From Cercophora sp. LCS_1 (Eukaryota; Ascomycota; Sordariomycetes; Sordariales; Lasiosphaeriaceae), in the NCBI GenBank assembly GCA_036250225.1, contig JAPZLL010000003.1, positions 806,001 to 870,000 on the forward strand: a stretch of DNA of 64,000 bases, in the 5' to 3' direction. The notes under the pieces were generated by a model. The model did not search any database and was not told the DNA's origin. It was given only the letters and a program-made list of their open reading frames with translations. The position numbers were made by a program, and so were the translations under genes. Of this stretch, positions 55,940-64,000 are shown one piece after another (position 1 is the first letter of the stretch; the number at the start of each line of letters is the position of its first letter).

Positions 55940-58697
55940 ATGGCAGCAAGACAAGCTCCGAAAACGACCTTTGAGGTCAGCAATGTGATCCAACCGATAT
56001 TCTCGGGGGGCTCGGTAGCATTGGACAATGGCGCAAGATTGCTGGCCTCAACACTAGGCGAAGATGCAGTGCTCACCGATCTTGCGACGGGCAGGCAACT
56101 CGCCCGCATTGAGGGAGACGGCGAGCCCATCGCAACTCTCACAAGTATGCCGCCTCCCTGGGCTTCACTCCTCCGCTTACTGACGCTTGTTGGTAGTCAC
56201 GCCCTCAGGCTCCCATCTGATCGTCTGTTCCCGATCCCTCACAATGCGAATCTACTCCATCAGGACATCATCAGACCTGGATTCTGCAGAGCTCACTCTC
56301 GTGCGGACATCAAAGCCGCATGCTACTCCTGTGGTGGTTCTAGCAGTTGATAGGACCAGCACTTTGCTTGCGACCGGTGCGGCCGACGGCGCAATCAAGA
56401 TTTGGGACATCGTGGGCGGTTACGTTACCCACACGGTCAGCGGCCCCAGTGTGCTCGTGTCTGCCCTCCATTTCTTTGAGCTCGCAGCTACAGGGAAAAG
56501 TAACGGCGATGCCTCCGCTGGTAGAAAATCGAAGAAGCCCTCGCGGAAGGGCCAGGATGGCGGCGACGACTGGTCCAGCGCACAGTTCCGACTTGCGTAT
56601 GGCACGCAAGATGGAAAGATGCGCGTTTTCGACCTCAACAAACGAGTTACGCTTCCGATTTATTCCGATCCGAAGAGGAAGAGGGAGGCGCACGAGTCCA
56701 ATGTCCAGAGCATTGCCTACTCGCCGGAGCAGCATGCTCTGCTGAGCGGCAGCAGAGACAAGACAATGACGCTGTGGGTCTGGGCAGACGGTGGATGGAG
56801 TGGAAACGCCATGCTCCGGCATGAATCGATCGAATCAGTGGGCTTCCTCAACGACGGGAAGGTCATGTACTCCGCCGGCACAAGCGGTCTTCTCAGGTTA
56901 TGGGATACCGCTACGCATCAGGAGCTGACAACGAAGCAAGACGCAAAGTCAGAGGGCGAATCTATCCTCTCCACTGTTTCACTTCCTCAAAAGTCGTTGA
57001 TAGTATGCGCGCAGTCCGACTCCACCCTCGCCTTCTATCGCATACCCTCATCCATCAAGTCTCAAATTCTTTTGGAGCCCTTCAGGCGGATATCTGGAAC
57101 CCACGATGAAATCCTCGACCTTACATACATCCTTCCTGACCGATCGATGATGGCACTTGCCACCAACTCCGAAGACATTAGGTTAGTTTCGGTCGCGGAT
57201 ACAAAACCACAATCGAATACGGATGACAACGCTGCCTATTTCGGCCACGATGTTGCTTTATTGAAAGGCCACGAGGACATTGTGATGTCGTTGGATGTTG
57301 ACTGGTCGGGGCATTGGATCGCCAGTGGAGCAAAAGACAACTCTGCCCGGCTATGGCGTGTTGATCCGGAAAATAACTCGTATGAGTGCTACGCCGTGTT
57401 CACTGGCCATATCGAGTCAGTTGGAGCCGTTGCACTCCCCAAGGTAGTTCCACAAGAGGATTCAGAGGCATACAAGAACCCCCTTAATCACCCACCACCA
57501 TTCCTTATCAGCGGCTCTCAGGATAGATTTGTTCAGAAGCGTCTCATCCCGAGACTCTCTCAAAAGGACGCACCATCCTCTGGACTACGAAGACTGGCCC
57601 ACGAAAAAGACATCAATGCGCTTGATGTCAGCCCCTCCGGCAGGCTGTTTGCCTCGGCCTCACAGGACAAGACGGTAAAAGTCTGGGACGTCGAAAAGCT
57701 CGAGGTGCAAGGTATCTTGAAGGGGCACAAGAGAGGCGTTTGGACCGTCAGATTCTCCCCGCTGAACACGCCCGCAATTCAGGGAGAGCAGGGCTCCGTG
57801 TCCGGGAAGGGCGTCATTCTTACCGGAAGCGGCGACAAGACGATCAAGCTCTGGAATCTGTCCGACTACACCTGCATAAGGACATTCGAAGGCCACTCAC
57901 ACAACGTGCTGAAAGTGGTCTGGCTGAACCTGCCCAGTGACGATAAAGCGGCCAAAAAGCCAGTCCAGTTTGCAAGTGCCGGAGCGGACAGCTTGGTAAA
58001 GGTGTGGGATGCGAACCTCGGGGAGACGGATTGCACGTTGGACAACCACGAAGACCGTCTCTGGACCCTGGCCATCCACCCCCAAACAAACATGCTTGTT
58101 TCAGGCGGCAGCGACTCCAAGGTCACGTTCTGGAAGGATACAACTACGGAAACGCAAGCGGCAGCTACTGAGGCTGCTTTCAAATTGGTGGAACAGGAGC
58201 AAGAGCTTGAAAATTATATCCACGCGGGAGCCTACCGCGATGCCATCGTGCTGGCGCTTCAGCTCAACCACCCCGGCAGGTTGCTTAATCTTTTCACAAA
58301 TGTAGTTACGACGAGCGAACCCGAACCAGGCAGCCTTTCGGGTATCCGAGCGGTCGACCATGTGCTCGCCCATCTCTCGGACGAGCAGATCTTCCTGCTC
58401 CTCCTTCGACTGCGAGACTGGAACACCAATGCTAGAACAGCGCCCGTAGCTCAGAGGATACTGTCAACTCTGGTCAAGAGCTACCCGGCCTCCAGATTCT
58501 CGAATTTGTCGGTCAAGGGAGCCAAGGGCCAAAAGAGCTTGAAGGAGGTTTTGAATGCGCTCAAGGTGTATACGGAGCGACACTATAAGCGGACCGAAGA
58601 ACTCGTCGACGAGAGTTACTTGGTCGAGTACACGCTGCATGAGATGGACAGCTTGGCGCCACCGACAGTCGATCAGGATGTGGTTATGGCTGGGTGA
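55940..58697 (+). CDS. U3 snoRNP protein Utp13 (TBL3), WD40
   Basis: Utp13 is a UtpB-complex subunit of the small-subunit processome and is needed for early 18S rRNA processing in the nucleolus. Two exons, 55940-56144 and 56197-58697, give 901 aa. The ATG at 55940 gives MAARQAPKTTFEVSNVIQPI, the family start; upstream in-frame sequence is not conserved. WD40 blades run through most of the protein, for example GAADGAIKIWDIVGGYVTHT, GSRDKTMTLWVWADGG, SASQDKTVKVWDVEKLEV and TGSGDKTIKLWNLSDYTC. The tandem propeller layout and the C-terminal helical domain (AGAYRDAIVLALQLNHPGRL, VLAHLSDEQIFLLLLRLRDW, ending LVEYTLHEMDSLAPP) are those of Utp13. A Lys-rich insert sits in an early blade. Confidence 0.95.
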
Positions 58698-59163
58698 TTT
58701 AAACGGGTTTGATAGCTAGATACCACCATTGCAAATAAATGTGACCATCTCGACAATTCTTGAAGCAATATCGAGTCTCTCGATAAGACATAATTGTGAG
58801 GGTTAGGGTGCATTTGGACGGTCAGATGTAATCGTAACGGTATTTCAAGATAATTAGGGCAGCTCTAAATCCGGATCAAAGTAAGAATTGAATACTTTGT
58901 ATTCCTTACTTTCTCACTGAGTGCTGGAACAGTGGAAGTCGTTGCTTGATGCCCCTGTCCGAAGATTGCGTGCCATTTCTTGGCGGATACAACGGCAGAC
59001 GGTCGCAACCCTGGTCGTTACCATACCTGGGCAAAGTACAATACTTGCAACATCCCGCATCGCCTCACCAACAAACGCGACAGGAAACTTTTACCCACCC
59101 CACGATCACCGCAACCCAACAACAACTGCTCCCCGATCGCAGAGCCCGATAACCAGCGTTAAT
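58698..59163. other. intergenic, promoter of the Sad1/USP39 gene
   Basis: AT-rich start, then a promoter and leader region. It contains AGGGTTAGGGT at 58799-58809. An in-frame extension upstream of 59164 is open but not family-like, so it is treated as leader. Confidence 0.5.
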
Positions 59164-60804
59164 ATGTCAAAAAGACAAGCATCCGAAGCTCTGGATGTGT
59201 TGTCAGACCGAGACTCGCCCGCGTCCAAAAGATCGAGGATAGACGATTACAACAAGAGCCTGACCCCAACAAGCGCATACGAAAATGGAAGCGAGAGCAG
59301 AGAGGAGCCGCACCAGAACGGCAATGGCAGAGGGGCAGAAGACGAGGATGGGTTCGATGAGGAGGACGAGGACATGGAGAGAGCGCCCATCCGGCAGTCG
59401 GCACCAACAGAAGGCTACAGCGACCTGTACCTCGACACGGTTGACCGCAACGTGCTCGACTTTGACTTTGAGAAGCTCTGTTCGATCAGTCTCTCCAACA
59501 TCAACGTCTACGCCTGTCTAGTATGCGGCAAATATTTTCAAGGGCGCGGGCCCAAATCGCACGCCTACTTCCACGCGCTCGACGAAAACCACCACGTTTT
59601 TATCAACATGGGCACGCAAAAGGTCTATGTCCTGCCCGAGGGCTACGAGGTGAACAGCAAGTCCCTGGACGACATCAAATACGTATCCGACCCGCGCTAC
59701 ACAAAACAAGAAGTCATGGAGCTCGACCGACGACCGCGCACCTCGTGGACCCTCGCAGGCAAGAAGTACACGCCCGGTTTCGTGGGCATGAACAACATCA
59801 AGGAAAATGACTATCTCAATGTCATCGTCCAGTCACTCTCCCACGTCGCCCCTCTGCGCAACTACCTCCTCCTCGAAGACTTTGCCAGCTTCCCCGAGCT
59901 GGTCAAGCGCACGTCTATCCTCTTCCGCAAGATCTGGAACCCGCGCGCCTTCAAGTCGCACGTGTCGCCGCACGAGCTCCTCCAAGAAATCTCCCTCCGC
60001 TCCAACAAGCGCTTCAACCTAACCGCCCAGTCCGACCCGGTGGAGTTTCTCTCCTGGTTCCTCAACCACCTCCACCTCGGCCTCGGCGGGAGCAAAACCA
60101 AACCCGGCTCGTCCATGATCCAGCGCGTGTTCCAGGGGAAACTCAAGGTCGAGTCTCAAGCCATCACAGCCAAAGCCGACGCCTCGGACCGGCTCCGCTT
60201 CGAAGAGGCCGCCGAGGTCAAAGTCGACATCACGCGCTTCCTCCTGCTCACGCTTGATCTTCCAGCCGCGCCGCTCTTCCAGGACGAGATGGAGCGCAAC
60301 ATCATCCCCCAGGTCCCATTGACCACCATCCTCTCCAAGTACAACGGCGTGACGGCGCAGGAGCTCAACGCGCAGCGGAAACGCTACCGCCTCGTACACC
60401 CGCTGCCACCGTTTATGGTGTTCCACATCAAGCGATTCAGCAAGAACAAGTTTGTGTCGGAGCGCAACCCCACCATTGTGACGTTTGACCCCAAGAGCCT
60501 GGATTTCAGCCCGTATGTCGAGCCCGATCCCAGCCAGCACCCGCCGGGCGAGCCGATCTGGTATGACCTGGTGGCCAACGTGGTGCATGAGGCTGTCCGA
60601 GCCAAAGATGATGTGACAGATAGCGGGGACGAGAAAAAGACGTGGAAGGTCCAGCTTCGCGACAAGGCGACGGACGAGTGGGTTGTGGCCCAGGATTTGT
60701 TTGTGGACAAGATTAGGAGCGAGCTGTTGTATCTGGGAGAGACATATCTGCAAGTATGGGAGAGGAGGCGAGAACCGCCAAAGAAGGGGAAGGGCAGGGC
60801 ATAA
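59164..60804 (+). CDS. Sad1/USP39, tri-snRNP ubiquitin-like protein
   Basis: This protein stabilises the U4/U6.U5 tri-snRNP during splicing. It is a USP-fold protein without protease activity. A single exon of 546 aa starts MSKRQASEALDVLSDRDSP. After a disordered acidic N-terminus comes the zinc-finger UBP domain (VYACLVCGKYFQGRGPKSHA with its Cys pair, then FHALDENHHVFINM). The USP domain begins PGFVGMNNIKENDYLNVIVQ, where the usual catalytic Cys is Asp (near residue 214), as in USP39. LLQEISLRSNKRFNLTAQSD and VEFLSWFLNHLHLGLGG follow. The C-terminal part, with FMVFHIKRFSKNKFVSERNP and YDLVANVVHE, lacks the GHY catalytic His block. Loss of the active residues is a family trait, not damage. 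Confidence 0.95.
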   Translation: MSKRQASEALDVLSDRDSPASKRSRIDDYNKSLTPTSAYENGSESREEPHQNGNGRGAEDEDGFDEEDEDMERAPIRQSAPTEGYSDLYLDTVDRNVLDFDFEKLCSISLSNINVYACLVCGKYFQGRGPKSHAYFHALDENHHVFINMGTQKVYVLPEGYEVNSKSLDDIKYVSDPRYTKQEVMELDRRPRTSWTLAGKKYTPGFVGMNNIKENDYLNVIVQSLSHVAPLRNYLLLEDFASFPELVKRTSILFRKIWNPRAFKSHVSPHELLQEISLRSNKRFNLTAQSDPVEFLSWFLNHLHLGLGGSKTKPGSSMIQRVFQGKLKVESQAITAKADASDRLRFEEAAEVKVDITRFLLLTLDLPAAPLFQDEMERNIIPQVPLTTILSKYNGVTAQELNAQRKRYRLVHPLPPFMVFHIKRFSKNKFVSERNPTIVTFDPKSLDFSPYVEPDPSQHPPGEPIWYDLVANVVHEAVRAKDDVTDSGDEKKTWKVQLRDKATDEWVVAQDLFVDKIRSELLYLGETYLQVWERRREPPKKGKGRA

Positions 60805-61440
60805 GTGCCGCAGTAAATAATAAATCAAGCATTCAGGATGGACAGTCGTATGATCTCAAACATTCTTTAGTCAACGTATCATGTGGTATTCGCACCAAGC
60901 CGGGTGTAGTACCCAGCCTTCTGCAAACGGTCCTCAGCCGCTGTTCCGACAACTAGAACTAGCACTAGCTATTATTCCCATGCCCGGTCGCCGCCCCCAC
61001 GAGTTTGTGGTTTTCTGAGTTAGGTTATAGCTACACAGCACTACAGTTACAATCCAGGAATCCGCAAGCAGGAATAGTAAATCGCAAAAGCCGAACCATG
61101 ATGCCTGCCTCCCAGTAGTTGATTGATTCCCCCATCCCGCTGCCCCGCCGCCAAAAACCCTGTCCCGCTGGGAACAAAACAAAAGCAAACGCTGTCCGGC
61201 TCTTATTCTCATAAACATCGTGTGTCCGAAGACGAGACGCTAGAATGATAACCCCACGTGGCAAAGACCCGAGGATCCATTCACTCAACACGAGTCTCGC
61301 TACTACCGGGTGGAACTGGTATTGTTGTTGTACACATTTGAGGGTCGATATAGTCCATGTGCTGAAAGCTGGTCTCTGACCCTTTGAACCATCCTTCTCT
61401 GCACCGCACTAGTGGGGGACTCGTGGCCGTTGCGGCCATC
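60805..61440. other. convergent 3' intergenic region
   Basis: Between Sad1/USP39 and the convergent eIF4E-family gene. It presumably holds both 3' untranslated regions. Short frames only; no repeat or RNA gene seen. Confidence 0.5.
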
Positions 61441-62636
61441 CTATGTATTGAACGAGCCCTTCTGATCGTCCCCCTGCTGGTGTTGCTGCTGCTTGGACGA
61501 TCTCTTGTCGCCGTGATGATGGTTACTTGCCTTCTCACGGCGTGACTCCTCAATTGCAGTTCGTTGCTGAATACTGGAGTCGTGGCTCTTCCACTCAAGC
61601 TTTGTGTCCGCAGGGAAGGATAAGATTCGCTTCATGGTTTCACTGGTCCAGCGTTAGTGTTGTAATAAAGCAAGGGAAATGCAAGATGCATACCGAATCT
61701 TCAGAACCCGCTGGCCGTCGGAACGGGCCCAGATGCTGATGATATCCTCCCCATTACGAACGCTGAGGACAACGCCACATACCTCCTCACTCGCGTCGCC
61801 AAACTGGTCACCAATGATGCCGAGGAGTAGGTCCTCCCAGTACCTATCTGCCGCACCCTTCTTCAGTCTGACGATCCACTTGCCACCCTTCTTGTTCTCC
61901 TCATCCTCCCATATTGGGCGAATGCCCTTCTTGAAAAGATGGTAATCAGACACCAATGGCAGTGCCGAAGGCCGCTTCAAGTGCTGGTAAACGGCAAAGA
62001 AGTCCTCGGCCGTGTCACAAAACGCGATGGGATGCAACGTCTTTTCGTACTCGATAAACCCGTTTGCCTTTGAGATGGGTGGACGGAACCAGAAGACCCA
62101 GCTATTGCGTAGCTGGTGGCTAGATACCCCGGTCGACGAAGAGCTCCTCTCGACCTTGCTGCTCTCGGCCAAAGAGGCATTCGACGTCGGTTTGCCGACT
62201 GCCTTGCTGCCCAAGCCGCCCTCCTTCGCAGACTTCTCCGCAGAAGGGGTCTTGGCACTGGCGCCCAGGGACTGTTCGAACGGGTTGCCGGCGGGTGACT
62301 TGGGCGTCTTGGCCGAAGAGCCAAAGGCGGCGAAAGCGCCAGTGCCCAGGGCAAAGGCACCTGATGCGCCACCAGTAGGCGAAGCGAGACTGCCACCCGG
62401 CGTGGTTATGGAGTTAAACGGGTTCGACTTCCCATGCGAAGAGCTGTCACCGCCGAATCGCTTGGTGAATGTGGTGCGCCCCGAGGGGCCATCGCCGTGA
62501 CTGCCGGATCCCAACGTTTTAAGAGAGAGGTTGCTCGAGCTGCACAAGCGAGAACATGTTAGTCCGCCACAGGTCTCAACCAGGGTTAGAAAGGGAAGGT
62601 GTCTCACTTCGCACGGCGACTCCATGAATTATCCAT
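61441..62636 (-). CDS. eIF4E-family cap-binding protein, 4EHP-like
   Basis: This protein belongs to the mRNA cap-binding family; the 4EHP class usually represses translation rather than recruiting eIF4G. Three exons, 62636-62608, 62539-61694 and 61642-61441, give 358 aa. A tiny first exon encodes MDNSWSRRA and joins NSSNLSLKTLGSG. A disordered Ser/Gly/Ala-rich N-terminus (about 150 residues) precedes the fold: LRNSWVFWFRPPISKANGF, IAFCDTAEDFFAVYQHLKRP, VSDYHLFKKGIRPIWEDEE (cap-stacking Trp), then KKGGKWIVRLKKGAADRYWE and EEVCGVVLSVRNGEDIISIW. After the last intron, MKRILSFPADTKLEWKSHDS matches the C-terminal block of 4EHP (eIF4E2) rather than canonical eIF4E. The tail is Gln/His-rich. The 4EHP subclass is inferred from these blocks. 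Confidence 0.9.
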
Positions 62637-64000
62637 GAAGAAGTCGGGACCGGGAACCTCTGAAAAGGAAGGGATTCGGCGAAGAGGGTGCGTGACCCGC
62701 GAGTGGTGCACCAGTGAGGGAGCGACAGAATCTCACAGGGTGACTGCCCTGAATTAGGAAAGACAGCAGCAAGAACTCGTACAGTAGACCTGGGCGTGCA
62801 AAGGCTTTCGCTGGCGGGAGGACTTGCGAAGCAACGGTCGCGGTCGGGGTTGAGAGGCGTGGGGATGATGTCAGGAGGGCAGATGTAAATCGAACGGCGG
62901 GCAGCGGACTCGTTGGATGGATGGCAGGAAGCAGATTTGGATACAGTCGTCGGTGCGGTTGCGCAATCGGTTCCTCACGTAGGGTGTTGGCAAAATTGGA
63001 GGGTGGAACTGAGAGGAGGAAGGAGGGGTCTGAGGGTGTCGTGTATTTTGCACTGAAAGAATGGCGGACGGGGTTTCTGCGACGTTGTTTCAATGTGAAA
63101 AAGAACAAATCTTTGACCACAATGGGCCGGCGCACCAAAAGCAGCTTGGCGGGTCTCCAGGTCCCCGTCCCCACCACCGAACCTGGCGCCACGACTCGGC
63201 TCTGGCCTATGCTCCTTCCTGAGCCAGCCGGGCAAGAACGTGTCAGGCGGTGAAGCCGGCAAAACTCGTACGCCGAAAACGGTACAAGAAGCCAAGGCCG
63301 CATTTTTCGCCGCGGGTCTGCTCTTTCTTCCTTGCAACCACAGACCACATCTGCAAGATACCGCCAGCCTGCTACTGAACTCCTCCACGCTTGATGGCAA
63401 ACCAGTTTCGTGTGTCTAGATTAACTCTTTGAAGCCCTTGCCTAAAACCATCATCACGAGTGCCCCGTCTGTGCGGCTCCATGATGCGATGATGACCTGA
63501 AGCAAGACTGGACATTTCCCTCCCCCCAACCCATATATATGTGCCTGGCGTGGACGGTGCATCTTTTCGTAGATAGCGACGCCAACCATACCCGATGAAA
63601 GTGACAGGATAGGCTGGATGACCTGCACGACAACGCCTCCTGTAAGTTCTACGCGCTTCTTCTGCCCTACTGCCGCACTGATGACGTGTAAATATCTGGT
63701 AAGCCAACTCAGCAATGATGGAGCCTTGCTGTATCCACAGTGAGGATTCCGAGATCATGAGTTGAGGATGTTGAAATATGGCTATGTCTGAGCCTCTTTT
63801 ACGTGGCACCCCCTGTGTTAGCTATGTTTGTGGACGGCAAGGGCTAACCCTTGTCGTGTTATTAGAATCGAGTTCTCTTCCGGCTTTTGTCACGCTTAGT
63901 CTGAGGACAGCAAGATGTTTACAGATTAGGAACCACCCGCTCCTCTCAACGGAGGCCATAGCCAGATTCTCGGGCCGTCCGGTGATAATGGAGGCCTCAG
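62637..64000. other. intergenic, promoter side of the eIF4E-like gene
   Basis: The first several hundred bases should be the promoter and leader of the eIF4E-family gene. Long minus-strand frames here (62629-63348, 63372-63809) are rich in Arg, Ser and Pro with no domain. No gene, RNA or repeat is supported up to the window edge. Confidence 0.45.

Noticed and set aside
58440..58470. tRNA-like string GTAGCTCAGAGG in Utp13
   Set aside because: It resembles a tRNA D arm, but no T arm or acceptor stem follows and it lies in conserved coding sequence.
62629..63348. 239-codon minus-strand frame next to the eIF4E-family gene
   Set aside because: It is Pro/Arg/Ser-rich without a domain and lies in the presumed promoter and leader.

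Overview
This window is nuclear DNA of a filamentous ascomycete (Pezizomycotina, most likely a Sordariomycete). The signs are GC-rich coding regions, many short introns (about 47-110 nt) with GT, CTAAC/CTGAC branch sites and AG, pyrimidine-rich leaders, and a gene set typical of these fungi: an SPX-EXS transporter with a long linker, a KTR/KRE2 mannosyltransferase, a DUF1996 secreted protein, and GCP5. The species cannot be named from the sequence. I saw no CRISPR array, insertion sequence, virus or secondary-metabolite cluster.

Layout. 1-95: 3' end of a plus-strand gene. 331-827: DUF3140 protein (-). 1368-3436: CAF-1 large subunit (-). 4949-6082: Ser-rich fungal protein (-). 7499-10935: glutamine-dependent NAD+ synthetase in about 23 exons (+). 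12535-15968: SPX-EXS (XPR1/Syg1) transporter (+). 16351-18131: M18 aspartyl aminopeptidase (-). 19027-20849: PAF-acetylhydrolase-like protein (+). 21516-22674: unknown basic protein (-). 23724-24235: SmD3 (+). 24766-26802: mitochondrial membrane protein (-), head to head with a UBC7-type E2 (26973-27546, +). 27780-30625: auxilin/Swa2-like J protein (-). 32554-34194: secreted DUF1996 protein (+). 35227-37974: single-pass membrane protein (+). 38499-38579: tRNA-Glu (-). 39178-40355: GH18 protein (+). 42883-43110: 75-aa protein (+). 43694-44631: Yju2/CWC16 (-). 44949-45020: initiator tRNA-Met (-). 45144-47903: GCP5 (-). 48394-49740: GT15 mannosyltransferase (+). 50125-51279: WDR83-like protein (-). 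51900-53145: CENP-S/Mhf1 (+). 53861-55590: multipass membrane protein (-). 55940-58697: Utp13 (+). 59164-60804: Sad1/USP39 (+). 61441-62636: eIF4E/4EHP-family protein (-).

These are mostly unlinked housekeeping genes. Several functions recur: pre-mRNA splicing (SmD3, Yju2, Sad1), chromatin and chromosome maintenance (CAF-1, Mhf1) and protein turnover (UBC7, M18 peptidase). Many are arranged as divergent pairs sharing one promoter interval.

The most striking signals concern gene structure. The NAD+ synthetase reading frame is conserved only if a one-nucleotide exon at 9945 is spliced in between two introns that each have a full branch site. The Mhf1 gene carries a frame-neutral GC-AG intron inside the histone fold and has a possible alternative acidic last exon. 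The SPX transporter begins with a 5-nt coding exon.
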